Shown: piece by piece, positions 1 to 10,375 of the stretch
Position numbering within the stretch: position 1 is the stretch's first letter
Layout: every line of letters starts with the position of its first letter
DNA from: Massilia timonae CCUG 45783
GTDB lineage: Bacteria; Pseudomonadota; Gammaproteobacteria; Burkholderiales; Burkholderiaceae_D
DNA length: 64,000 bases
NCBI RefSeq assembly: GCF_000315425.1
Contig: NZ_JH992922.1
Coordinates: 1,137,922-1,201,921, forward strand
Reading direction: 5' to 3'
Notes under the pieces: model-generated
The model's input: only the letters and a program-made list of their open reading frames with translations
What the model was told of the DNA's origin: nothing
Databases searched by the model: none
Program-made: the position numbers and the translations under genes

Positions 1-1717
1 GAAAGCGCTGCACGACAAGCGCGATACGCTGGGCCTGGACGCCGAGTCGGTCCACCTGCTCGAGCGCTATTACAAGGAATTCGTGCGCGCCGGCGCCAAC
101 CTGTCCAAGGCCGACCAGGCCAAGCTGAAGAAATTCAATGGCGAGATCGCCTCGCTGCAGTCGGACTTCCAGCAGCGCGTGCTCAAGGGCGCCAATGCCG
201 CGGCCCTGATCGTGAACACCCGCGCCGAACTGGCCGGCATGAGCGATGCGCAGATCAGCGCCGCCGCCGACGAAGCCGCCAAGCGCGGCCAGAAAGGCAA
301 GTTCGCGATCCCGATCGTGAACACCTCGAGCCAGCCGGCCCTGTCGTTCCTGACCTCCCGCGCCACGCGCGAGCGCCTGATGAAGGCGTCGCTGGAACGC
401 GGCACCCATGGCGGCCAGTTCGACACCACGGAGCAGGTGCTGCGCCTGGTCAAGCTGCGCGCCGAGCGCGCCGTGCTGCTGGGCTACCCGAACTTCGCGG
501 CCTATTCGCAGGAACTGGAAACCGCGCGCAACCCGGCCGCCGTCAACAAGCTGCTGGGCGACCTGGCCGCGCCTGCCGTCAACAACGCCAAGAAGGAAGC
601 GGCCGAGATCCAGAAGGTCATCGACAAAGAGGGCGGCAAGTACCAGGTCGCCGCCTGGGACTGGCCGATGTACCAGGACAAGGTGCGCGCCGCGACCTTC
701 AACTTCGACGAGAGCCAGCTGCGCCCTTACTTCGAATTGAATCGCGTGCTGGTCGACGGCGTGTTCTTCGCCGCCACCAAGGAATTCGGCATCACCTTCA
801 AGCAGCGCACCGACCTGCCGGTGTACAACCCGGACGTGACCGTGTACGACATCTTCGACGTCGACGGCAAGCCGTTGGCGATCTTCATCTTCGACCCCTA
901 TGCCCGCGGCAACAAGCAGGGCGGCGCCTGGATGAACGAATACGTCTCGCAGTCGCACCTGCTGGGTCACAAGCCGGTGATCGGCAACCACCTGAACATC
1001 CCCAAGCCGCCGAAGGGCGAGCCGACCCTGCTGACCTACGATGAAGTGGTCACCACCTTCCACGAGTTCGGCCACGCACTGCACGGCATGTTCTCGAACG
1101 TGAAGTATCCGAAGTTCTCGGGCACCAACGTGCCGCGCGACTTCGTCGAGTATCCGTCGCAGGTCAACGAGATGTGGGTGACCTGGCCCGAGGTGCTGGC
1201 CAACTACGCCAAGCACCACCAGACCGGCGCGCCGATGCCGAAGGATTTGCTCGATAAAGTCGTCGCTTCGAAGAAGTTCGCCCAGGGCTACCGCACCACC
1301 GAATACCTGGCCGCGGCGCTGCTCGACCAGCGCTGGCACCAGCTGACCCCGAGCCAGATCCCGACCGACGTGCTGTCGTTCGAAGCCAAGGCGCTGCAGG
1401 ATGCCGGCGTGGCCTATCCGCCAGTGCCGCCGCGCTACCGCACCGGTTACTTCTCGCACTCGATGGGCGGCGGCTATTCGGCCGGCTACTACGCCTACCT
1501 GTGGAGCGAGCGTCTCGACGCCGAGACCGTCAAGTGGTTCACCGAAAGCGGCGGCCTGACCCGCAAGAACGGCGATCACTTCCGCAAGACCCTGCTGTCG
1601 CGCGGCGGCACGGCGGAAGCGATGGACCTGTTCCGCGACTTCCGCGGCCGCGATCCGGAAATCGGACCGCTGCTCGAGCGCCGCGGCCTGGTCGAGACCA
1701 AGCCCTCCAGCAACTGA
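1..1717 (+). CDS. M3 family metallopeptidase (Dcp-like), 5' end outside window
   Basis: This zinc metallopeptidase resembles peptidyl-dipeptidase Dcp / oligopeptidase A and would hydrolyse short peptides. The reading frame is open from base 2, so the gene begins before the window; the visible part gives about 571 residues. The HEFGH zinc motif lies at 1061-1075, followed by the conserved segment with GTNVPRDFVEYPSQVNEMW, which carries the third zinc ligand, and by the C-terminal GGGYSAGYYAYLW segment typical of M3 peptidases. It is followed by two full-length paralogues in the same direction with 91-bp and 67-bp gaps, so this is a tandem triplication. The paralogues have signal peptides, which suggests this copy is exported too, but its N-terminus cannot be seen. 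Confidence 0.93.
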   Translation, partial: KALHDKRDTLGLDAESVHLLERYYKEFVRAGANLSKADQAKLKKFNGEIASLQSDFQQRVLKGANAAALIVNTRAELAGMSDAQISAAADEAAKRGQKGKFAIPIVNTSSQPALSFLTSRATRERLMKASLERGTHGGQFDTTEQVLRLVKLRAERAVLLGYPNFAAYSQELETARNPAAVNKLLGDLAAPAVNNAKKEAAEIQKVIDKEGGKYQVAAWDWPMYQDKVRAATFNFDESQLRPYFELNRVLVDGVFFAATKEFGITFKQRTDLPVYNPDVTVYDIFDVDGKPLAIFIFDPYARGNKQGGAWMNEYVSQSHLLGHKPVIGNHLNIPKPPKGEPTLLTYDEVVTTFHEFGHALHGMFSNVKYPKFSGTNVPRDFVEYPSQVNEMWVTWPEVLANYAKHHQTGAPMPKDLLDKVVASKKFAQGYRTTEYLAAALLDQRWHQLTPSQIPTDVLSFEAKALQDAGVAYPPVPPRYRTGYFSHSMGGGYSAGYYAYLWSERLDAETVKWFTESGGLTRKNGDHFRKTLLSRGGTAEAMDLFRDFRGRDPEIGPLLERRGLVETKPSSN

Positions 1718-1808
1718 TATCGCGCCGCCCTCATTCGCTGTCACGAGCAGCGGGTGAGGGCGGCGTGCTATTTGCAGTACTTCTTTCCCACAACGCACAA
1801 GAGACACA

Positions 1809-3932
1809 ATGAACCGTCCACAAATGCTGCTGATCGCAGCCAGCGTCGCCATGGCCACCTTCTCCTTCGCCCAACCCGCCGCCGCCGCCCTGGAGGCCTC
1901 GAATCCGTTCGCCAAGCCGAGCACCCTGCAGTACGGCTACCCGGCTTTCGACAAGATCCGGAACGAGCACTTCGCGCCGGCCTTCGCCGAAGGCATGCGC
2001 CTGGAAGCGCTCGAGGTCGCGAAGATCGCCGACAACAAGGCCGCGCCGACCTTCGAGAACACGATCGTGGCGATGGAACGCTCGGGCGAACTGCTGACGC
2101 GCGTGCGCTCGGTGTTCTCCGCCCTGACCGGTTCGTACACCAACGACACCCTGCAGGCGCTGCAAAAAGACCTGGCGCCGAAGTTCGCCGCCCACGGCGA
2201 TGCGATCCGCCTGAACCCGAAGCTGTTCGCGCGCATCAAGACCCTGCACGACAAGCGCGATTCGCTGGGCCTGGACGCCGAATCGAAGTTCCTGCTCGAG
2301 CGCTACTACAAGGACTTCGTGCGTTCCGGCGCCAATCTGTCCGAGGCCGACAAGGCCAAGCTGAAAGGCTACAACGCCCAGCTGGCGGCGCTGCAGACCC
2401 AGTTCAGCCAGAACGTGCTGCGTGAAGTGAACGCCTCGGCCTTCGTGGTCGACACCCGCGAAGAGCTGGCCGGCCTGCCGGAAAAAGCGATCGAAGCGGC
2501 CGCCGTGGAAGCGAAGAAGCGCGGCCTGGACGGCAAGTTCGTGATCCCGGTGGTGAACACCACCCAGCAGCCGGCGATGGCGCAGCTGAGCGTGCGCGGC
2601 ACCCGCGAGAAGCTCTTGACCACCTCGATGATCCGCGGCGCCCGCGGCGGCGAATTCGACAACCGCAACGTCGTGCTGCAGCTGGCCAAGCTGCGCGCCG
2701 AGCGCGCCGAACTGCTGGGCTACGACAGCTACGCCGCCTATTCGCTGGAAGACCAGACCGCCAAGGACACCGCCTCGGTCAACAAGCTGCTGGGCGACCT
2801 GACCGCGCCGGCCGTGCGCAACGCCAAGAAAGAGGCTGCCGAGATCCAGCAGGTGATCGATGCCGAAAAAGGCGGGTTCCAGGTGGGCGCCCAGGACTGG
2901 AGCTACTACAGCGACAAGGTGCGCACCGCCAAGTACGCCTTCGACGCCAACCAGCTCAAGCCCTACTTCGAGTTCAACAACGTGCTGGAGAAGGGCGCCT
3001 TCTTCGCCGCCAACCAGCTGTGGGGCATCACCTTCAAGCAGCGCACCGACCTGCCGACCTATGACCCGGACGTGCGCGTGTACGACGTGTTCGAGGAAAA
3101 CGGCGAGCACCTGGCGATCTTCGTGATCGACCCGTATGCGCGTTCGAACAAGCGCGGCGGCGCCTGGATGAGCTCCCTGGTCGACCAGAGCTTCCTGCTG
3201 AACCAGAAGCCGGTCATCACCAACAACCTGAACCTGACCAAGCCGGCCGCCGGCGAACCAACCCTGCTCACCTGGGACGAAGTGCGCACCACCTTCCACG
3301 AACTGGGCCACGCCACCCACGGCTGGTTCTCGAAGGTGAAGTACCCGCGCTTCTCGGGCACCAGCGTGCCGCGCGACTACGTCGAGCTGCCATCGCAGGT
3401 CTACGAGATGTGGATGGCCTGGCCTGAAGTGCTGGCCAACTACGCCAGGCACTACCAGACCGGCGCGCCGATGCCGAAAGAGCTGCTGGACAAGCTGCGC
3501 GCCGCCCAGCGCTTCAACGAAGGCTACCGTACCACCGAGTACCTGGCGGCCGCGGTGCTGGACCAGAAATGGCACCAGCTGGGTTCGAAGCAGATGCCGA
3601 GCGACGTGATCGCCTTCGAGCAGCAGGCATTGAAAGAGGCCGGCCTCGATTTCGCGCCGGTGCCGCCGCGCTACCGCAGCACCTACTTCTCGCACGCCAT
3701 GGGCGGCGGTTACTCGGCCGGCTACTACAGCTACCTGTGGGCCGAGCGCCTGGACGCCGATGCCGGCGAGTGGTTCAAGGAAAACGGCGGCCTGCTGCGC
3801 AAGAACGGCGACGTGTTCCGCCAGAAGGTGCTGTCCAGGGGCGGCACCATGGACGCGGTCGAGATGTACCGCGACTTCCGCGGCCGTGACCCGGTCATCG
3901 AGCCGCTGCTGGAGCGCCGCGGCCTGAACTAA
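1809..3932 (+). CDS. Secreted M3 family metallopeptidase (Dcp-like), second tandem copy
   Basis: A 707-residue peptidyl-dipeptidase-like zinc peptidase. Residues 1-26 form a signal peptide with an alanine-rich cleavage region (FAQPAAA), so it is expected in the periplasm, where it would trim oligopeptides. The zinc motif is HELGH at residues 497-501, and the downstream PRDYVELPSQVYEMW segment carries the glutamate ligand. Length fits the M3A family (about 680-720). This copy has HELGHATHGW where its neighbours have HEFGHALHGM, and YEMW where they have NEMW, so substrate preference may have shifted. It is the middle copy of three tandem paralogues and probably shares a transcript with them. 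Confidence 0.94.
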   Translation: MNRPQMLLIAASVAMATFSFAQPAAAALEASNPFAKPSTLQYGYPAFDKIRNEHFAPAFAEGMRLEALEVAKIADNKAAPTFENTIVAMERSGELLTRVRSVFSALTGSYTNDTLQALQKDLAPKFAAHGDAIRLNPKLFARIKTLHDKRDSLGLDAESKFLLERYYKDFVRSGANLSEADKAKLKGYNAQLAALQTQFSQNVLREVNASAFVVDTREELAGLPEKAIEAAAVEAKKRGLDGKFVIPVVNTTQQPAMAQLSVRGTREKLLTTSMIRGARGGEFDNRNVVLQLAKLRAERAELLGYDSYAAYSLEDQTAKDTASVNKLLGDLTAPAVRNAKKEAAEIQQVIDAEKGGFQVGAQDWSYYSDKVRTAKYAFDANQLKPYFEFNNVLEKGAFFAANQLWGITFKQRTDLPTYDPDVRVYDVFEENGEHLAIFVIDPYARSNKRGGAWMSSLVDQSFLLNQKPVITNNLNLTKPAAGEPTLLTWDEVRTTFHELGHATHGWFSKVKYPRFSGTSVPRDYVELPSQVYEMWMAWPEVLANYARHYQTGAPMPKELLDKLRAAQRFNEGYRTTEYLAAAVLDQKWHQLGSKQMPSDVIAFEQQALKEAGLDFAPVPPRYRSTYFSHAMGGGYSAGYYSYLWAERLDADAGEWFKENGGLLRKNGDVFRQKVLSRGGTMDAVEMYRDFRGRDPVIEPLLERRGLN

Positions 3933-3999
3933 GCCGCCCGGCAAGCCGGCCCCGCGCCGGCTTCCTTCCGCACTACCTTCACAACGAGAAGCAAACAAT

Positions 4000-6159
4000 A
4001 TGAAACGTACCCACTTCCTGCTGGCCGCCGCCGTGAGCGCAGCCGTCCTGAACATCGCCCATGCGGCGCCCGCCGCGCCAGCGGCAGCGGCCAGCGCCGC
4101 GTCGGCCAGGTTCGACGCCTCGAACCCGTTCGCGAAAGAGAGCGCGCTGCCGTTCAACTACCCGGCCTGGGACAAGATCCGCAACGAGCACTTCGCGCCG
4201 GCCTACGAAGAAGGCATGCGCCAGCACGCGCTCGAGATCGAGAAGATCGCCAACAACAAGGCCGCGCCGACCTTCGAGAACACGATCGTCGCGATGGAGC
4301 GCTCGGGCCGCATGCTGGCGCGCGTGAGCACCGCCTTCGGCACCCTGTCGGGCTCCTACACCAACGACACCCTGATCGCCCTGGGCCGCGAGATGGCGCC
4401 GAAGCTGTCGCAGCACAGTGACGCGATCCGCCTGAACGCCAAGCTGTACCAGCGCATCAAGACCCTGTACGACAAGCGCGACAGCCTCAAGCTGGACGCC
4501 GAATCGGCCTACCTGCTGGACCGCTACAACAATGACTTCGAGCGCGCCGGCGCCAAGCTCTCCGAAGCGGACAAGGTCAAGCTGAAGGAATACAACAGCA
4601 AGCTGGCCGCCCTGCAGACCCAGTTCGCCCAGAACACGCTGAAGGAAGCCAATGCATCGGCGCTGGTGGTCGACACCCGCGCCGAGCTGGCCGGCATGAG
4701 CGACAAGGCGATCGACGCCGCCGCTCTAGAGGCGAAAAAGCGCGGCCTGGACGGCAAGTTCGTGATCCCGGTCGTGAACACCACCCAGCAGGCGGACCTG
4801 TCGGTATTGACCAACCGCGACACCCGCGCCAAGCTGCTGTCGGCCTCGATGGCGCGCGGCAGCCGCGGCGGCGAGTTCGACACCCGCCAGATCGTCCTGC
4901 AGATTGCCAAGCTGCGCGCCGAGCGCGCCGTGCTGCTGGGCTACCCGAACCACGCCGCCTACAACCTGGAAGAGCAGACCGCGAAGACCACCGACGCCGT
5001 CAACGCCTTGCTGGGCGAACTGGCCACGCCTGCCGTCAACAACGCCAGGAAAGAGGCGGCCGACATCCAGAAGGTGATCGATGCCGAAAAAGGTGGCTTC
5101 AAGGCCGCCGCCCATGACTGGGCCTTCTACAGTGACAAGGTGCGCGCCCAGCGCTACGCTTTCGATGCCGGCCAGCTGCGCCCGTATTTCGAACTGAACC
5201 GCGTGCTGGTCGACGGCGTGTTCTTCGCCGCCAACAAGGAATTCGGCCTGACCTTCAAGGAGCGCAAGGACCTGCCGGGCTACAACGAAGACGTGCGCAT
5301 GTTCGACGTGTTCGACGCCGACGGCAAGCAGCTGGCGATCTTCACCTTCGATCCGTACGCGCGCTCGAACAAGCGCGGCGGCGCCTGGGCCAACGCCTGG
5401 GTCCCTCAGAGCAAGCTGCTGGGTACCAAGCCGGTCATCGCCAACAACCTGAACGTGACCAAGCCGGCCGCCGGCGAGCCGACGCTCTTGACGTACGACG
5501 AAGTGCGCACCACCTTCCACGAGTTCGGCCACGCGCTGCATGGCATGTTCTCGGACGTGCAGTACCCGCGTTTCTCGGGTTCGCGCGTGCCGCGCGACTA
5601 CGTCGAGTTCCCGTCGCAGGTGAACGAGATGTGGATGGCCTGGCCCGAAGTGCTGGCCAACTACGCCAAGCACTACCAGACCGGCGAGCCGATGCCGAAG
5701 GAATTGCTGGACAAGGTCCAGGCATCAAGCCAGTTCAACGAAGGCTTCCGCACCACCGAGTACCTGGCCGCGGCGCTGCTGGACCAGGCCTGGCACCAGC
5801 TGGCCCCGAACCAGATCCCGCAGGACGTGCTGGCCTTCGAGGCTGAGGCGCTCAAGAAGGCCGGCGTCGACTTCGCCCTGGTGCCGCCGCGCTACCGCAG
5901 CACCTACTTCTCGCACACCTTCTCTGGCGGCTACTCGGCCGGCTACTACGGCTACCTGTGGGCCGAGAAGCTGGACGCCGACACCGTCGAATGGTTCAAG
6001 GCCAACGGCGGCCTGACCCGCAAGAACGGCGACCACTTCCGCAAGACCCTGCTGTCGCGCGGCGGCACGCTGGATGCGATGCAGATGTACCGCAACTTCC
6101 GCGGCAAGGATGCGGACATCAAGCCGCTGCTGGAGCGTCGTGGTTTGACCGGCGAGTGA
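4000..6159 (+). CDS. Secreted M3 family metallopeptidase (Dcp-like), third tandem copy
   Basis: A 719-residue M3 zinc peptidase. The signal peptide is followed by a low-complexity Ala/Pro stretch (roughly residues 20-36) before the mature FDASNPFAKES start. The zinc motif HEFGH is at residues 507-511, and PRDYVEFPSQVNEMW supplies the third ligand. The C-terminal tyrosine-rich FSGGYSAGYYGYLW segment contributes to the substrate channel in this family. The start ATG is preceded by a purine-rich AACGAGAAGC ribosome-binding region. It resembles the first copy more than the middle one in its active-site flanks. A predicted periplasmic role in peptide degradation is inferred from the signal peptide and family. 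Confidence 0.94.
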   Translation: MKRTHFLLAAAVSAAVLNIAHAAPAAPAAAASAASARFDASNPFAKESALPFNYPAWDKIRNEHFAPAYEEGMRQHALEIEKIANNKAAPTFENTIVAMERSGRMLARVSTAFGTLSGSYTNDTLIALGREMAPKLSQHSDAIRLNAKLYQRIKTLYDKRDSLKLDAESAYLLDRYNNDFERAGAKLSEADKVKLKEYNSKLAALQTQFAQNTLKEANASALVVDTRAELAGMSDKAIDAAALEAKKRGLDGKFVIPVVNTTQQADLSVLTNRDTRAKLLSASMARGSRGGEFDTRQIVLQIAKLRAERAVLLGYPNHAAYNLEEQTAKTTDAVNALLGELATPAVNNARKEAADIQKVIDAEKGGFKAAAHDWAFYSDKVRAQRYAFDAGQLRPYFELNRVLVDGVFFAANKEFGLTFKERKDLPGYNEDVRMFDVFDADGKQLAIFTFDPYARSNKRGGAWANAWVPQSKLLGTKPVIANNLNVTKPAAGEPTLLTYDEVRTTFHEFGHALHGMFSDVQYPRFSGSRVPRDYVEFPSQVNEMWMAWPEVLANYAKHYQTGEPMPKELLDKVQASSQFNEGFRTTEYLAAALLDQAWHQLAPNQIPQDVLAFEAEALKKAGVDFALVPPRYRSTYFSHTFSGGYSAGYYGYLWAEKLDADTVEWFKANGGLTRKNGDHFRKTLLSRGGTLDAMQMYRNFRGKDADIKPLLERRGLTGE

Positions 6160-6211
6160 TGCCGGTTTGCGCCGGTCGTGGTGACATGACGGGCGTCGTG
6201 GTTTGCTGAGA

Positions 6212-6327
6212 AACTTGGGCTCCCGCCTTCGCGGGAGCGACGTTGTTTGAGAGTAGGGAAGAGTTGACTGCAACTCTTTGGCCAATAACTCATGCATGTC
6301 GCTCCCGCGAAGGCGGGAGTCCAAGTA
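6212..6327. repeat. REP-like inverted palindrome pair (BIME-like)
   Basis: Two copies of a roughly 29-base unit face each other, at 6212-6241 and, inverted, at 6299-6327, differing by about one base. Each copy holds the internal palindrome CTCCCGCCTTCGCGGGAG. Between them lies a smaller stem, GAGTTG/CAACTC, at 6261-6276. This is the arrangement of REP/BIME elements, which are scattered through many proteobacterial genomes in non-coding gaps. It fills most of the 254-bp gap between the M3 peptidase and the DUF4404 gene and may stabilise or end the upstream transcript. Confidence 0.75.
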
Positions 6328-6413
6328 CTCTGCAAACCGCTCCTCCCACAGCCGTGTTCCTCCTCCCGCCCCCCATGGCTTACAATGAAATCGAGCCAAC
6401 ACCGGAGAACACG

Positions 6414-6698
6414 ATGCAATCCGAACACGATGCCGACCTGAAGGCACGCCTGAAAGCCCTGCACCGCGAACTGCAAGAGACGGGCGACACCGATGTCGAA
6501 CTGGAAACGCTGCTGCGCCAGCTCGATGGCGACATCGAGAAAGTGCTGGAGCGCCGCGCCGAGCAGCAGCTCGACGCCAACACCTACGGCCTGGGTTCGC
6601 GCACCCAGGAACTGGCGGCGCGCTTCGCCGCCCGCCACCCGCGCGTCGAGTCCGGCCTGCGCGAACTGGGCCAAATCCTGTCGAATATGGGTATCTAA
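6414..6698 (+). CDS. DUF4404 family protein
   Basis: A 94-residue acidic, helical, soluble protein that matches the DUF4404 pattern: an N-terminal helix (DLKARLKALHRELQE), a central segment LETLLRQLDGDIEKVLER, and a C-terminal HPRVESGLRELGQILSNMGI. The chosen ATG follows a CCGGAGAAC ribosome-binding region; an upstream in-frame start at 6243 would read through the REP-like repeat and is unlikely. No function is established for the family. The gene stands alone between the peptidase cluster and ygiQ. Confidence 0.8.
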   Translation: MQSEHDADLKARLKALHRELQETGDTDVELETLLRQLDGDIEKVLERRAEQQLDANTYGLGSRTQELAARFAARHPRVESGLRELGQILSNMGI

Positions 6699-6790
6699 CG
6701 TAGGCGAATAAGCCACAAGTCATTGATTTTAAGCCATTTTTCGGGGCTGTCCGATGCCCCATAAATGGTTTTCCGGTACAATGCCGGCCA

Positions 6791-9076
<2,286 letters not shown>

Positions 9077-9094
9077 CGGTGCAATACCGATCGG

Positions 9095-9122
9095 AACCGG
9101 GATTGGTCTCCCGGTTTTTTTT
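9095..9122 (+). terminator. Rho-independent terminator of ygiQ
   Basis: The stem AACCGGGA/TCCCGGTT is followed by an eight-base T run, 19 bp after the ygiQ stop codon. Confidence 0.85.
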
Positions 9123-9243
9123 CGTCCATGCAATATGGTCCTAATGAGTCTGTGAAGTATCAACCCACGAGGGGCAGTTCAGGCACGTCGTTGCGTTTAT
9201 TTCGTTTGTTTCGTAGAATTCGTTTACAATGGATTTGGGAGTA

Positions 9244-9289
9244 GCCTGGCACAGCAGCGGCAGCGAAGTCTGCCGCTGCTGTGCCAGGC
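9244..9289. repeat. 20-bp perfect inverted repeat in the leader of the HTH/PIN module
   Basis: A 20-base arm (9244-9263) is repeated exactly in inverted orientation (9270-9289) around a six-base CGAAGT loop. No T run follows, so it is not a classical terminator. It lies 38 bp upstream of the HTH gene and just downstream of a possible -10 box TACAAT (9225-9230), so it would form a strong hairpin in the 5' leader of the module. It could be an operator, an mRNA-stability or attenuation element, or a mobile-element scar. Confidence 0.7.
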
Positions 9290-9326
9290 GTGCAAGAACG
9301 CACTCCTAAAAAATACCAGGAGCAAA

Positions 9327-9794
9327 ATGATGTCTGAAATGATTGATCGCTTGGAAAGTAAGGAAGATGTCGAGCTTGCGAAAGCCGCACAACGGTGCAT
9401 CGTCAGTGCTCTTGACCACTCTCGGGCGGTTAATATCGCAATTTTGGAAGATGGCGTAGAGCGTATCGAAGACTCTCCGATTCTGAAATTGCCCCCAAAA
9501 GTGCTGCGTTTGTTTGCGGATATGTTGGGTTCGCTGGCCCAAGGCAATGCGGTTGCTATCATGCCCAAGGAGCTTTATGTCACTACTCAAGAAGCAGCAA
9601 TGTTCTTGAATGTATCTCGTCCCTATTTAGTCAAGATGCTAGATGATGGAAAGATTCCTCACCATAAAGTAGGGACGCATCGTCGTATCAGGTTTGAGGA
9701 TGTGGTTGCATATAAAGAGCAGCGCAAGAAAACCGCTCATTCAGCGCTTCAAGAATTAGTTGATCAAGCACAAGAACTCGATATGGGATATTGA
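9327..9794 (+). CDS. HTH (excisionase-type) DNA-binding protein, probable antitoxin
   Basis: A 155-residue protein. The C-terminal half (about 84-140) is a MerR/excisionase-like helix-turn-helix: YVTTQEAAMFLNVSRPYLVKML, then GKIPHHKVGTHRRIRFEDVVAYKE. The N-terminal half is an uncharacterised helical segment. An AGGAGC ribosome-binding site precedes the ATG. Its stop codon overlaps the start of the PIN-domain gene (TGATG), so the two are translationally coupled. HTH-plus-PIN pairs of this type are usually annotated as type II toxin-antitoxin systems, in which this partner would bind the operon promoter and neutralise the toxin. The pair is clearly lower in GC and richer in rare codons than its neighbours, which suggests horizontal acquisition. 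Confidence 0.82.
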   Translation: MMSEMIDRLESKEDVELAKAAQRCIVSALDHSRAVNIAILEDGVERIEDSPILKLPPKVLRLFADMLGSLAQGNAVAIMPKELYVTTQEAAMFLNVSRPYLVKMLDDGKIPHHKVGTHRRIRFEDVVAYKEQRKKTAHSALQELVDQAQELDMGY

Positions 9795-10372
9795 TGGCAG
9801 GGAACGTCCAGTATACGGCTGTTCTAGACGCGTGCGTTCTTTATCCCGCGCCTCTCAGGGACATCCTGATGACGCTAGGTGCTGAAGGGGTTTACCGTGC
9901 GCGCTGGACGGCCGAGATACAGGATGAGTGGATTCGCAATCTGATTGACAAGCGCCCGGATCTGAACAAGGAAAAGCTGCTGTATACGGCATCGCTCATG
10001 AATGCAGCTGTCGAAGATGCCATTGTCCGGGACTATGAGTATCTCATTCCAACGTTAGCGTTACCTGATATCGATGATCGACATGTCCTGGCGGCCGCGA
10101 TCGTTGGTCATGCAGACGCTATCGTCACTTTCAATCTTAAAGACTTTCCTGAAGGAATAGTTTCTCGACATGCAATCGAGATTCTGCACCCTGACGATTT
10201 TCTTGTTGCGCAATACGACTTGGACAAGATTGGCATCCTCAGCATGATGAAGACGTGTCGCATGAAATTAAGAAAACCGCCGAAATCAGCTGAGGATTAT
10301 ATTGCCACGCTTGAACAGCAAGGTTTGCCTCAGATGTGCCAAATATTGCGAAATGCGATCGGCCTGATCTAG
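9794..10372 (+). CDS. PIN domain protein, probable ribonuclease toxin
   Basis: A 192-residue PIN-domain protein of the longer PIN_3-like kind. Acidic residues expected for the metal site are visible: Asp in VLDACVLYP (about residue 12), Glu in RWTAEIQDEW, Asp in PDIDDRHVLAAAI, and Asp in VTFNLKDFP. PIN domains of this type cleave RNA, and with the coupled upstream HTH gene this fits the toxin role. The C-terminal 60 residues past the PIN core are unassigned. The ATG overlaps the upstream stop codon; a TTG three bases earlier is possible. The gene meets the AI-2E permease gene tail to tail with 3 bp between stop codons. Confidence 0.85.
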   Translation: MAGNVQYTAVLDACVLYPAPLRDILMTLGAEGVYRARWTAEIQDEWIRNLIDKRPDLNKEKLLYTASLMNAAVEDAIVRDYEYLIPTLALPDIDDRHVLAAAIVGHADAIVTFNLKDFPEGIVSRHAIEILHPDDFLVAQYDLDKIGILSMMKTCRMKLRKPPKSAEDYIATLEQQGLPQMCQILRNAIGLI

Positions 10373-10375
10373 CTT

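Noticed and set aside
1731-4157. An 808-codon minus-strand frame across the M3 peptidases
   Set aside because: It spans the gap between two genes and mirrors them; no domain is seen.
6243-6413. A longer N-terminus for the DUF4404 protein
   Set aside because: The extension reads through the REP-like palindrome, and a good ribosome-binding site lies before the internal ATG.
9244-9289. A rho-independent terminator
   Set aside because: The hairpin is strong but no T run follows on either strand, and it lies upstream of the module rather than at its end.
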